A stretch of DNA of 64,000 nucleotides from positions 7,013,012-7,077,011 of the forward strand of contig JAJEKV010000046.1 in the NCBI GenBank assembly GCA_021234155.1, in the 5' to 3' direction. Of the stretch, positions 34,242 to 47,414 are shown one piece after another (the first letter of the stretch is position 1; each line of letters begins with the position of its first letter). The position numbers were made by a program, and so were the translations under genes. Under the pieces are notes generated by a model. The model made no database searches and was not told where the DNA came from. It saw only the letters and a program-made list of their open reading frames with translations. The stretch is from Isoetes taiwanensis. Its lineage: Eukaryota > Streptophyta > Lycopodiopsida > Isoetales > Isoetaceae.

Positions 34242-37200
34242 TTAGTCTTAGAATATTAAGCTTATATGTTACAATTTCCTAGTTACAAAGTTCAACAATG
34301 CAAATTCTTACATATATGTTTGTTTCTTGTGTTTCTCCCAAATCTCTTGCAGGTGCACCTGAACTTACTCTATGGATAGTCTATGCCAGATCCATGCCTT
34401 GGTGCTTCCATATTTTCCCTTTTGAACACCTTGTATATGTGTTTACATCATTAGATACCAATTTGTTAAAGAGGTAAACATGACAATAGAACATTAACAA
34501 ACTAGACAAGAAAAACCAACAAACGACAACAAGGACGGAGCTCTTCCTCAAACGATCTTGCTTTTCGGAGTTGCTCCTGATAAATCGGCACTTTTGAATC
34601 CCAAATCAGTACTCTCTAACCAAATTCGACCTATTTTCCTTTGAATCTGAGCTTAACATGATAGCTCAACCTGATAGCTCCAAATATTTATGCACAAGGT
34701 CCCTGGCCTTTCACTGCAAAACACCGATCCCTCTTTCATCTATTGAATCAAATCTTAAGCCTTTAGGGCTGATTGTATCAGCCATAGCCCTTGCAATCAT
34801 CCAATTTCAATCGGCATACCTTATCTTAGATCTAGATGCAGCCCTGAAGAAACAATCCTAGCAACTTACCCCTAGAAATCCATGTTCTCATCACTGCATA
34901 AGCTCTTAACACAAAGCATGCACAAAGCTAATCTTGGCTATAGCATATGTAATGTCTAGAATCCCAAATACATAAATCTGATAAATCTGATCATGACACA
35001 TCTCTGATTAAATACATTCAACATAAAAATCCCACTTGAGTATTTCTTCAAGTATGGACCTCTGGACCCCTTGCAATTGCGGCGCCTCAAAAGATCGGCT
35101 TCTTGTTCCAACTCTCAATTCCTGCATCACTATTACTGTCATAACTCTCTCATTCAGATCAATTTCGACCTGATCAATCACAATCCGGAAAGCTTATTCA
35201 AGAATCTTTCTAGCAAAACAAAAATCACAGAAAAAAAATCTTTGGTCGTCAAGATATGATACTTGAAACTTTGTCCATCAAAACTGTCCAGAAATTGCTC
35301 CTTCTGCTTTTATACTCTCCACTCATGCATTTGCGCATGTCAAAATAAAAATAAAAATAAAAATAAAAATAAAAATAAAAATAAAAATAAAAATAAAAAG
35401 ACTAACAAAAAGGCATGCTAGGGGTTGTGGTCAAGCAAGATCAAGCTAACCAGAAGGCTTTGATAATGGTGAATTTTTTTTTTTTTAGCACGCCAGCCTA
35501 ACCAAGCGTGCAGCCCTCCTTGCAATTCTAGGCTGTCCACGTAGCACCTCCACCTCACCAAAATCTGAGGTGGCATGTCTTACACCTTTAGATCCTCTCT
35601 TTTACAAATCAATGGCCAAGAAAATTAAAAAATTGGCTAAAAATGGCACGGAGATGAAGAAGGTCGCGAAATAACTTCCTCTTTCTATCGAGCGTGCATT
35701 TTTGTTTTCTTTCGCTGAACCCGCAACTTACATATTGTACTGCTTTCTTTCACCTTTTTAATTCTGTGTTGGAACAGGTTTTCATCTTAAGCAAAGGTAA
35801 GTATACCGGATGGGGTCTGCACTTTATAATACCCGACAATTGTCTTTCCGCTATGGCAGACAGAACAGCGCATCCATTTTATGGTTTTAAACCGCTACTT
35901 TCCATTTTCTAATACTACAGACTCCATCTTGTATCTTGCTGAATGACTGGAGTTACATGTAGATATGTTTGTTTGGGGGATAAGTGCAGGTTGTCAAGTT
36001 GTAGATACTATTTGCAATTTAGTTAGCATCCATAAAATTGGAGTTCCTCCTTTGGTGATATATGAAAATGAAGTGCCCAAATTCTGTATCGTGGAAATCA
36101 TTCATGCCTCCTCAACTCCTCTAATAATCAAAACAAACATTGTCCATAATAACCACAGAGTTCACAAATGTTCCGTGAATCCATAAAAACCATACAAATT
36201 GTTGATTTCTTAAATGTGCCAAAATCATTAGATCTTGAACTAAATTTGTAAGAGAATTTCAAGAAAATACATGTTGCTACTTAGTTAAATACGATCAAAA
36301 GTCTTGACAAAATTGTTCATTTAAAGAAACAAAATCAATGTTTCTAAAGGAGGCTTTGATAAACGAAAATTAAAATTCTCTATAGAGTATGCATTTAGAT
36401 TATTTTTGCAATCTAAACCTTCAAAGTGTCAACATGGAGAAAGTCCTACTGCACTCTAAAAAATAACATTTCATATCACACTCCATGGCACCACACCTTC
36501 AATTGCAACTGTGGTCCCCTATTTGTTAGCAGACGTCAAACAAGCACAAACCATACAAAAAAAACTTCGACATCGGCATCTTAGAATTGAATTGAATCAA
36601 ATAAATGTTTATCATCCACAAAGACTAATTGGCCTATGGGAACCAATCAAAATAGTACAGCAAACAGATTACTGTCAGGATTAAAAAACCCCCACTCTGA
36701 AGGGTTTTTGATGGAAAAATCATGGCAGTAATAGGCATGGTAAGAAACTGTACAATGATACATCATGGTATATTGCAATTTCAATGCATTGTCTAAGGAC
36801 ATAGCTGAGTGCATTCATTAAAAAAACTATTCTATTCAACAACATGCAAGAAAATAAAAATAAAATTAAAAAAACATTACATAAACCTTCACAATACCAC
36901 CACAGAGGGCTACAATCTCACATCCTGGCCTTTCAAAACTAGGAAATATTGGTACCTCAAAATGCAGGGACATGTATTCAATTTATATCACTTTGACCTA
37001 ATTTGGCTTTGAAATGGTACAAAAGATATGTACTTGAAATTTCAATTATCTTTAGGTATCCAATTCAATTCAATTTATATTATCTTACCCTAATTTTCCC
37101 CGCCTTTATTTTCTATAGCCTCCGCTGCCTTTTTTGCTAGTTTTTTTTTTTTTTTGGGAGTTTAATTTATTAGGCATATTATTACCAATGGCACAATTGT

Positions 37201-37765
37201 ATTGCACGTGCAGTCTCCTGCAAAAATTGGACTAAAGGAATAAAACAAAAATAGTGCCAAAGGATGGAAGTAATGTCATGATTAGAAAAGAACTAAGATC
37301 CAAATCTAGGATCATGTGAATATTGAGCTCTACCTAGGATTCAATGCTTTAATTTCTTTAAGATCAAGATTTTCCACAACCTGAGATATTACGAGAGTAT
37401 GTATATAGTAAAGGAATGATATATGCAAGAATATCATTAATGAAAAGACATACCCAAAAACCATTAGCAGCTTCCGCGTCAAAAAACTACAGAGGGACTA
37501 TCCTAGTTATTTTCAGTAACAATACTGGCTATGACAGGTAACTTGAGAGTATAAATAAAATGTATTTGTACCTCAGCACAAGGAATTTTATTTATGCCAC
37601 TTAAACATATCTTGTGCCAAGGCCAAAGAACATGGTACGTGGTAAAGTTTATGCAGTGACATAATCGTCATTAACATGGAAAAAGCATCATCATCTTGCA
37701 TTAGAAATGGTATCGGTTAGATAAGAATATGATACTTGCATGTTTCTTGGTACCCACTGCAAAAT
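34242..37765. other. Intergenic, no gene recognised
   Basis: AT-rich with oligo-A/T tracts (about 35476-35486 and 37141-37156) and the hexamer repeat at 35341-35398. A short hairpin-like word (AAAAACCCCC...GGGTTTTT) occurs near 36685-36708. A diverged third copy of a segment that also occurs at 1960-2060 and 38143-38260 lies at about 37456-37570. Confidence 0.45.
35341..35398. repeat. Microsatellite (TAAAAA)n, about 9 units
   Basis: This is a pure run of the hexamer ATAAAA/TAAAAA over nearly 60 bp. Confidence 0.95.
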
Positions 37766-39785
37766 CAATTGTTCATCAACAACGTGTACAACCTAAAGCA
37801 GACATTCAAAACTTTTGCTATTCTTATCACACATTTATTTGAGGCTACATCAATGCCTACATCTTGAATGCAGATGTTATTTCATAGAATGAGAACAGAG
37901 TTTGGCGGCCGGAAGGAAACTACCATGGATCAAAAGAAGCAGATCATTGGGATAATGGGAGATCGATCGATCAAGAGGGGCGGAGGAAAATCTTTGAGTG
38001 TAAAAAACACCCAGATTGGACACCTCAAATGGAATATCCCATGTCGAATGCTAGATACTATACACACTTCATCTATTAGAAGGATCGTGCTCAAGTGGTA
38101 TATACAAAAATATCAATCACAAAAAGACATATTTGAAAATTATTAGCAACAACTACCTCAAAAACTACAAAAGAAAAACCTCCTAGTTACTTTTAGTAAC
38201 AAAACTGCAAATGACAAGAATCCGAGAATAAAAATAAAATGTAATTATCCCTCACTAAAAAGTGACTTACTAGAAACTTCATGTAAAATTCCTCATATAC
38301 CGTTTTGTCTCAGATCCGAAGATGCATTCTAATGGCAGAGAAATGAATATGAAGATGAACAAGAACATCAAGAAAGTTCATGAAAAATTCCATTGGTACT
38401 TTTTGTTTGCATCTGCAAAGATGCAGTCAACTGGCAGAGAACGAATCCGAAGATGAAAAAAAAAACACAAAAACTACAGCAGATGTTATAAGAAGATTCA
38501 TGTATAGTTCCATTGGCGCGTTCTATCTGCATCCACAATGGCTAAAAAATAGGTAAAATCTTTCCTAACAGAACATCCATGAGTAGGAGATGGCAGTCCA
38601 AGAGAATGGGAGCGTTGTGAGTCAAGTATAAGCAAGGAGAAGGATCAAGAAAGCAAGGAAAGAGATCGTGATTGAGACAGGGAGAATAGTAGTGAAATTC
38701 TCAGATTTTTGAATTCTAGGGGTATGCAAGGTCCTCCCATAAACTCAGTAACTCTCTTGGAGATTATCCTATTATAAATGATACAACAAGGAAATAGACT
38801 GCTTGGCCCAAAAATGATACACAGTAGGCATGTGCTCAAAAGCAAGACGCATGCACGCACGCACGCACGCATAAAGACCTAAATGAAAAGAGGGTAAATA
38901 TAAGCTTTGCTTTGCTTTGCCGAACATCACATCACACAAAGTCTGATGCCATCTCCGTCCAGGCACATCTTATTTTCTTAGCCCTAGATTTGTGAAAATG
39001 AAGATCCAATGGCATGAAATAATGCCATCTCATATTAGATGACATGGAGGCTCTAGTGGACAGGCTAGAATTCCAAGAAAGGCTGTCGGCTTTTTTAGCC
39101 CTAGATTTGTGAAAATGAAGATCCAATGGCATGAGATAATGCCATCTCATCTCACATTTAGGTGACATGGAGGCTCTCCGTGGATAGGCTAGAATTCCAA
39201 GAAATGCAGTAGGCTTGGTTGGGCTTGACGTGCTAAAAAACAAAATGAAGTTATACATTGCACTTTAATTGATTATTCCAAGCTCTTTTTAGATTTGCAT
39301 TGAAGAACTCTTCTATTCCAAATGAAAAATTTAAGGACTTAAAAATCTAAGGACTTGTATATCCGGGCTCGCATCAAAGGACTAAAGGACTTGCATGCAC
39401 CCTCGCTATTCAAGTTTGCATCAAAGAACTTTTGTGCACTCTTCTATATTAAATGAAGAATTGAAGTGACTTGATTTTAACATCCACAATGGAATCTACT
39501 AACAAGATTTTGATAAATGTACATACAAATATGCATATAAAAAATAATGAAATTACCTTTTATTAGTCAATAGTACGTCATAAACATATGGCATTCATTC
39601 ACTACAAAGGATGATAATCTCACTCACCCGATTCATTTTCAATATACATGACATATCATTCACCCACTTCTCCATATACACATACACGCACATCATTCAC
39701 CCACTTCTCCATCTTATGATAGCTAGTGAGTTTTGAACCTTAGTCCCAACCTAAAGTTCTAGTCAGGTACACCGAACCGAAGGGT
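37766..39785. other. Repeat-rich leader of copy 2
   Basis: This corresponds to 1588-3601 of copy 1, with the same tandem units (38278-38540 and 38980-39215) and the same doubtful 92-codon plus frame (37868-38146). No gene is recognised. Confidence 0.5.
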
Positions 39786-41495
39786 CTAACCACCATAGAT
39801 CACTACCATGATAAGTATAATAGATATTGTCATAATATAACTAGGGATGGACATAACTGCTTTCCCCGGAAGGGGAGGATATTCGTCCAAAGGTGGCATA
39901 ACACATTCATCTCCATTAAAAAGGACATGGCGTGGAAGTACCCAACCATTTGACAAAGTGAAGTCACCATCCTTTTTAAATAAAAGTTCTGTTTGAACAT
40001 TGCCATATGGCCCTGCACTTAATAGCATATCATTGTAGTACTTGATTCCCCAAAACATAGCTGCATCATCTGTTAGAAACAATTTATAGGTTACTTCAAT
40101 TTCATAGAGAGAACCAATTAGACCACCATTTTGCTACTTACATTTTCTATCATCTTCTTGCAATTTCGTATAGTTGAAGCTAAATGAATTCAAGAGATTG
40201 TCAACATTTGGATGTTGAATGACCAGGTTCCAATTAGTATGATTCTTAAAGCTTCGATTTGTTATGGTCACTTTGACTCTCCAATAGCCATAGTAATTGG
40301 ACTTTACATGCCAATGAACCTTGGTAGGGCACATATCCTTTGAGCAATATAATTGTGGTATCTTTACATTTGGGTCATTGCTAAAGCCAGGAGAACCTAT
40401 TTTCATTCATTTTCTGTCCATGCACAAAGAATATACGTCATCAACTAAAAAATAAATAGCAACGTAAATTGGAGGTTACCCTGAGTAGCACATTGGTGGA
40501 CTATCATGTGTCATCTTTGTTTGAGTGTAGGAACACGAGCAAGCACATTCAGGACACGAATAGATGATGTCGTGGTAGAATGTAGAATATGAAACACAAC
40601 ATGAAGGTGCCTTGTTTGCTAGGGATGGTACAAATCTACAAGTGACATTCCAAGTTCCTGCACATACATACATGACAAGAAGTAAGGAAACAATATATGG
40701 TTATAAATCCTAAAAAGACATTATAACATTTCTATAACCTATATAAAAGTCTATATGAAAAATAAAAGGGTACCAACTTAGAGCTTGAGTGAATCTCCGT
40801 CCATCTGGAGTAGGAAATAGACTAGATTGGACTATCATAGCTGGGCTGCATACATAGCCCGTTCCTAGACCAATGGTAAAGTTAGTTGGAGGAGTAACAG
40901 TAGCATTATTTGTCCCTGGAATGTTGCCTATTGTGATCTGAAATGCAGCTTGAGAGTTGATAGGGTCCTGTGTAACTGTTGATAACACTCTACTTCTACA
41001 ACAATTGGCAACTTTTAACTCATCTGGCGCGTCAAGTAATAAATCTACTACTGTTGGACTTTTCTTGCAACAATGTGGAATCCGTCCTTTGAAATGTGAA
41101 CAATCTCCTTGCATTGAGGCTTGAGCTCCTAACATCTCCCATATTACTTCTCTTCTAGTCCATGTCCATCCTAAAACCCATCCGGGCAGCTCAATATGCC
41201 TGTGTTCACCAGTCTTACTTGTGCCTACCAAAGTGTTGGTTAATGATATAGAGAAAATAAAATAAACAATGAGAGATCACTTACAACCATCTTCAGTCCA
41301 AGACATTATGTCCCACTTGATTGTGATGTTTCCATGTATATCAAGTGCTAATAAGATTGCAAGTGAATCAACATACAACAAGAAATTATAACAAGGATTA
41401 CCGTCTAATGAACTCGCATCAAAAGAGAGAACATGAGGTATGCAATTAAATAAGAGGAACAACAAGAAACCCAAGAAGTTGCTTTTTCCTAGCAC
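39786..41495 (-). pseudogene. COBRA-like protein gene (COBL), copy 2, inactivated
   Basis: Exons correspond one to one with copy 1: 41402-about 41495, 41285-41347, 40778-41224, 40480-40657, 40142-40444 and 39786-40069. The splice sites are kept, including the exon 5 donor that the TRIM displaces in copy 1. Lesions differ from copy 1. A 6-bp loss near 41483 removes the ATG before the signal peptide; upstream in frame I see only GTG. Exon 2 has lost 5 nt and exon 3 has lost 10 nt, which together restore frame but replace DGYIAQVRLVNNQQY with an alternative-frame stretch ending TGEHRHI. Exon 4 has one extra base (near 40492). In exon 5 a GGA codon has become TGA at 40407-40409. The signal peptide, CCVS, FNGDECVMPP and the hydrophobic C-terminus are otherwise recognisable. 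Confidence 0.93.
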
Positions 41496-42786
41496 GCTTT
41501 CATTGATCCGATGAGAAATCTGTTTTGAAGAAAAAATAGTTTCCCTTGCACCACTTCTGGTTGTCGAAAAGGCATGTTTGAGTCGAAAAGCTGATGATAT
41601 TTTTGTGGTCAGCTAATAATAGCCAAATTTATTCTTAGTGTTCCATTTTTTGCATCTCTTTAAGTATCGAAGGTATATATAAGCATTCTGATGTAATGAG
41701 TATATACTAGTATTTGGTTAGGGTTTGGAGCAACATTCCTACAGAGGTCGCTATTTATTCCGCCACTACAGAAGCCCGTGAGGATAGCGAAGCGATTATA
41801 GCTTCCTTGTTAATCAAAGTGGCGGAAGCAATTCTACCGCCTTTGCCCCGCCTTTTTCTTGTTACTATATCTTACTTTGGGGCTCCATCAAATCTGGGTT
41901 TTTGCTGCCATCCGGGGAGCTTTTGGACACAACCCATCTTCGTGTAAGTTGTTCTCGGAACCTATGAACTAAATTGTGAAACCAATGATTCCGCTTTGAT
42001 TTGGACACAATCATTCTTTGTATGATAATATTGAAAGCGGGCTAAAATAGGAATGTGCAATGGGAAGCTAGGGTTGGAATATGCCGACATTGAAATTAAG
42101 CGACTTTAAAACAACTTCATTGTTTGTTTCTTAGACTAGCATAAGGCCACCTAATTTCTCGATGTTAGGGAATAATAAGCTCGCATTCCGTTGCTCCTCT
42201 AGAAACAACTATTTTACCGCCTTGTTATCTAGCGTGGAGTAAAGTATTAAAATAAAAAAACCTTTCCGGTTATCTCTCATATTTCATAGGAAGTCAATCC
42301 ATATTGTGACCTTTACGTTATACTGATGCAAAGACTATACACGATTCAATTAAAGGAGCACCTGTTGAGGCCCCGATATGCAGAGCACCATATAACGAGA
42401 TGGATTCGTGGTGTTTTGTGCTTCACCTCCGGATGGGATAATAGCAAAGACGCTTCATGAAATTGCTTTTTATCATTAATCTCCTCTATGGGGGTTGCAT
42501 CCAACAAAGAATGGATCATGTGCTTGTCCTCCATGCATCCTCCAACTTTGATAACAGGGAAGAATACAGAAACGTAAGGATATGGATTTCGAGAGAAAGT
42601 TACCACATATTATTCTTGGATGTCGACTTCCCTTTATTCTTTTTGGATGCACAGTGCTTTGGAGGGCTATGAAGTTTACCACGACCCAAATCGAGGTATT
42701 GAAAACCTAACTTCGCTTAATTCATTGCCGTGTAGGCATTCCTTGTTGCTTCATAGTGAAGTTCTATTCATTTTCTTGCCATTGTC
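41496..42786. other. Upstream region of COBRA-like copy 2
   Basis: Counterpart of 5726-6996. Many small indels relative to copy 1 change all short frames, which argues against coding. Confidence 0.4.
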
Positions 42787-42963
42787 ATGGCTAGACATCC
42801 TTTTGTTGCTTGGAACAGGAATGGTGGAGCTTTTGGAGGACCTTTTCGAGATGAAGATGGCTATGGTAGAATACCATACACTAGGGAGGCTATGTACGAA
42901 AGGGATGCATACCCAGCAGCTTCAAATGTTATTGGACATTGGCCTCATATAGGCTACTTGTAG
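42787..42963 (+). CDS. Small 58-codon ORF of unknown function, intact in copy 2
   Basis: It starts ATGGCTAGACATCC and encodes MARHPFVAWNRNGGAFGG..., then GYGRIPYTREAMYERDAYP, ending HWPHIGYL before TAG. Copy 1 has the same sequence with one extra G, so this copy shows the likely original frame. It is compact, hydrophilic and rich in Gly, Tyr and Trp, with no signal peptide or membrane helix. I cannot name a family. It may be the terminal exon of a gene whose earlier exons lie in 41700-42780. Confidence 0.4.
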   Translation: MARHPFVAWNRNGGAFGGPFRDEDGYGRIPYTREAMYERDAYPAASNVIGHWPHIGYL

Positions 42964-44017
42964 ATAGGCTTCTGTGCACACTTTGCAGATAGGCTACTTG
43001 TACCAAGTCCATTGATACCAATAGTATTTATACGGTTTGTATAACTGCTACTATGAACGAATCATACCAAGGTACTCAGGTAGGTTATCCAAATTGATGT
43101 TACCAAATTTCAAAAAATGCACATAGCTTATCGAAAGTGAAGTCACTATTTCCCAAAAAATATACACAGTGCCAAAAAATGTACAAAGTTTCACCTGGTT
43201 ATCGTTCTGCTCTCACAGAGTCAGAATCACAGTTGTTAGGTCACTGCACAAATCATACATCGCTCACCCATTGTGATGAACTCCAGAAGCCATCCACCAG
43301 ATTGGACAAGAATTCATCCTCGATCACCTCGGCATTCCTCGATCACCTCGGCATTTGTAGCATTCGAAGTCACGGAAAAGATGAAACCTGAACAACTTGA
43401 ACATAAGTTTCTGCTCTGCAAATACGACATTCCTCTTTACGGTCAGCACGTTGTTAAACCATCTCTCCTTGCAAATGATGCATTCAATAGAGTGTTCCAT
43501 GCAATTAACGACAGCCGTCCAGGAAGCGTCCCATGAGGCCTGCAGTATAGCAGCATGAATCAGTAGACAAGAACGAATGGAATCGGCAAGACAGGCTAAT
43601 ATCACCTGACTAACTGGCTTGCGTTTCTCATTGGCGAGCAGCACGGCCTCGCTGGCTGAATTGATGTTCCACCCGAACCTCGCCAAGCTTGCCGCTTTGG
43701 TGGCCCTCCTCCCATTGCCGCCCTTGGTGGCCTCATATCTAGCGCCATAGCGAGTACGTAACTCCGGTTTCTCTCTCCGATGAGCTTAAGCTTTGCATGC
43801 TTCAGAGAATGTCTCCGTCCCTGCGAGCGGGAAAGTTCAAATGACAGTCACATCACAGATAGGTAATGATGGATCTATTGCAGTTAATGATGGCTACTGT
43901 TCGCCCTACAGTGCTGTGTCTCTCACGACCAGTGTATATCTATACCTTTCTATATCCATACCAGCGTAATTCTATATCTAGCTATATCCATACGTATCTA
44001 TACCTATATTCTGTATT
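42964..44017. other. Unassigned sequence between small ORF and satellite, copy 2
   Basis: Counterpart of 7175-8217. A minus frame at 43324-43686 is open as in copy 1 but unrecognised. The TATAC-rich transition begins near 43935. Confidence 0.35.
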
Positions 44018-46421
44018 TATACCTATGGTATGTGATTCCCACCCCTACCCATTGGGTATAAATACTAAAGGTATAAATACTTGGGTGTATTTATACCCAT
44101 GGTATGTGATTCCAAGCCCTACCCATGCATTGTCCAGATAAACTACTAGTTTGTGTCCAGATAAACCACTAGTTTGTGTCCAGATAAACCACCAACATGT
44201 GTCCATATAAACCAATGGGGTAATCATTGGAATTGGGTATAAATACTCAGGGTATAAATACTTGGTGTATTTATACCCATGGTATGTGATTCCAAGCCCT
44301 ACCCATGCATTGTCCAAATAAATCACCAACTTGTGTCCAGATTAACCATCAACTTGTGTCCAGATAAACCAATGGGTAGTCATTGCCATTGGGTATAAAT
44401 ACTCAGGGTATAAGGTGTATTTATGCCCCTGGTATGTGATTCCAAGGCCTACCCATGCATTGTCCAGATAAACCACTAGTTTGTATCCAGATAAACCACC
44501 AACTTGTGTCCAGATAAACCAATGGGGTAATCATTGAAATTGGGTATAAATACTCAGGGTATAAATACTTAGGGTATAGATACTTGGTGTATTTATACCC
44601 CTGGTATGTGATTCCAAGCCCTACCCATGCATTGTCCAGATAAACCACCAACTTGTGTCCAGATAAACCAATGGGGTAGTCATTGCCATTGGGTATAAAT
44701 ACTCAGGGTATAATTACTTGGTGTATTTATACCCATGGTATGTGATTCCAAGCCCTAGTCATACATTGTCCAGATAAACCACTAGTTTGTGTCCAGATAA
44801 ACCACTAGTTTGTGTCCAGATAAACCACCAACTTGTGTCCAGGTAAACCAATGGGGTAATCATTGGAATTGGGTATAAATACTCAGGGTATAAATACTTG
44901 GTGTCTTTATACCCCCGGTATGTTATTACAAGCCCTACCCATACATTGTCCAGATAAACCACTAGTTTGTGTCCAGATAAACCACCAACTTATGTCCAGA
45001 TAAACCAATGGGGTACTCATTGGCATTGGGTATAAATACTCAGGGTATAAATACTTGGTGTATTTATACCCATGGTATGTGATTCCAAGCCCTACCCATG
45101 CATTGTCCAGATAAACCAATGGGGTAATCATTGAAATTGGGTATAAATACTCAGGGTATAAAGACGGTGTATTTATACCCATGGTATATGATTCCAAGCC
45201 CTACCCATGCATTGTCCAGATAAACCACTAGTTTGTGTCCAGATAAACCACCAACTTGTGTCCAGATAAACCAATGGGGTAATCATTGGAATTGGGCATA
45301 AATACTCAGGGTATAAATACTTGGTGTATTTATACCCCTGGTATGTGATTTCAAGCCCTACCCATGCATTGTCCAGATAAACAACCAACTTGTGTCCAGA
45401 TTGTGTCCAGATAAACCAATGGGGTAGTCATTGCCATTGGGTATAAATACTCAGGGTATAAATACTTGGTATACCCATAGTATGTGATTCCAAGCCCTAC
45501 CCATGCATTGTCCAGATAAACCACTAGTTTGTGTCCAGATAAACCACCAACTTGTGTCCAGATAAACCAATGGGGTAATCATTGGAATTGGGTATAAATA
45601 CTCAGGGTATAAATACTTGGTGTATTTATACCCATGGTATGTGATTCCAATCCCTACCCATGCATTGTCCAGATAAACCACTAGTTTGTGTCCAGATAAA
45701 CCACCAACTTGTGTCCATATAAACCAATGGGGTAATCATTGGAATTGGGTATAAATACTCAGGGTATAAATACTTGGTGTATTTATACCCTTGGTATGTG
45801 ATTCCAAGCCCTACCCATGCATTGTCTAGATAAACCACCAACTTGTGTCCAGATTAACCACCAAGTTGTGTCCAGATAAACCAATGGGGTAGTCATTGCC
45901 ATTGGGTATAAATACTCAGGGTATAAATACTTGGTGTATTTATACCCATGGTATGTGATTATAAGCCCTACCCATGCATTGTCCAGATAAACCACTAGGT
46001 TGTGTCCAGATAAACCAATGGGGTTGTCATTGGCATTGGTTATAAATACTCAGGGTATAAGTACTTGGTGTATTTATACCTATGATATGTGATTCCCAAC
46101 CCCACACATACATTGTCCAGATAAACCACTAGTTTGTGTCCAGATAAACCAATGGGGTGGTCATTGACATTGGGTATAAATACTCAGGGTATGAATTTGG
46201 TGTATTTGTACCCATGGTATGTGATTCTAAGCCCTACCCATGCATTGTCCAGATAAACCACCAACTTGTGTCCAGATAAACCAATGGGGTATAAATACTC
46301 AGGGTATAAATGGTAGTCATTGACATTGGGTATAAATACTCCGGGTATTGATACTTGGTGTATTTATACCCGTGGCATGTGGCACCAAGACCTAACCATA
46401 CATTGTCCAGATAAACCACTA
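44018..46421. repeat. Satellite array, copy 2, uninterrupted
   Basis: About 17 units of the same satellite as in copy 1, with the same hairpin and TGTCCAGATAAACCA modules. Individual variant units can be aligned one to one with copy 1 (for example the unit with TATACCCATAGTATG at 17156 and 45470). Locally units are gained or lost, especially around 44280-44690, where copy 1 has the LINE. Confidence 0.93.
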
Positions 46422-46510
46422 GTCCACAAAAACATAGTTCTTAAAACTCTGCTGGCGTGGAAGCGTGATTCCATCACATATCTGATATACATAGTTACGC
46501 AAGGAGATAG

Positions 46511-47414
46511 TCTAGTGCTGCAAAGCAAGAAAAAATGAGAGCAGATGGTTCTATGGCAGCAATACCTAAAGTGAATGGTCTGCCTTCTTGATACAAGAAT
46601 ACACACTCTTGGTGTAGAGAAACCCACAATCTAATGGTCTCTGGAACATTTGGATGTAGCAGCCAAGTGTCTCTAGCAAGTTTGCGAGAGATATTGTACA
46701 CATCATCCATATCAAGAATCTGGTCACGGTTTTTCTCTTCAGAGGGGTTCATTCTCCTCTGCAGTGCCCATTCCTCCTCGTGCTTTATCATGACCTGTTG
46801 GAAAGTGTGGTTTTGATGAAGCAAATTCCTTGCCCAAAGCTTCTTCTTCTTAGATAGCCAGGGGGCCACATTGAACCTGGTTTTCTCACAATTTGGATCT
46901 TCCCTTGGCATGCCTGCCCTTGCGAATCGATGCGCTTCATCTCATAATAAGTTATCTTTGTCCACTCTGGCCTCAAGTATAATTGCTTCAGTTGGAAGTG
47001 GCACATGCACCCGCGCTTGATGCTGGGTCCCCTGAACCTCTTGCATTGAGATGGATCCAATCTCTTAGCCTCAGCCACCAATGCCTTTCGTGTCTTTTCA
47101 AGCACCTTTCGGGTATTGGCCCGGAGGTCCTTTGGACCATAGGCACACCAGTAGTTGCAAAACCATAGCCCCAATTCCATCCACAGTTTCTGTCAATCTC
47201 AAAATGCAAAGCAGAAACAGAACAAATAAATGCATTAAAAGAAAGAAAATACACCGGATAACACTCACATGGTGCAGTTGAGGTGCACATTTTCGTCGAC
47301 CTTCCTCTTCAGATCCCCCAGTTTTCTGCAGTTTGAAAACCTCCTGTAGAAGTTTGTGTTTGTGCCATCACAGTTCTCCTCTCCGTTTATGAAATCAGCT
47401 GCCCTGTTGCTTGG
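46511..47414 (-). pseudogene. MULE/FAR1-like transposase N-terminal region, copy 2, truncated
   Basis: Same exons as at 18205-19104. Here the WLSKKKKLW frame is intact where copy 1 has a 7-C slip, but a 4-bp deletion near 46904 (GQACQGK instead of GQACHGRED) breaks the frame just upstream. The first exon (MAESAGCM...) is not found: the copy stops within the CACTA element. At the downstream end, FLYQEGRPFTL is followed by a plausible donor GTATTG. Confidence 0.5.

Noticed and set aside
41277-41495. GTG at 41495 as the start codon of COBL copy 2
   Set aside because: Nuclear plant genes rarely start at GTG. Copy 1 has an ATG here within a 6-bp segment that copy 2 lacks, so start loss is the simpler reading.
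44018-46421. Regularly spaced repeats resembling a CRISPR array
   Set aside because: Units of about 155 bp are wholly repetitive with no unique spacers, the host is a plant, and the hairpin belongs to the satellite unit.
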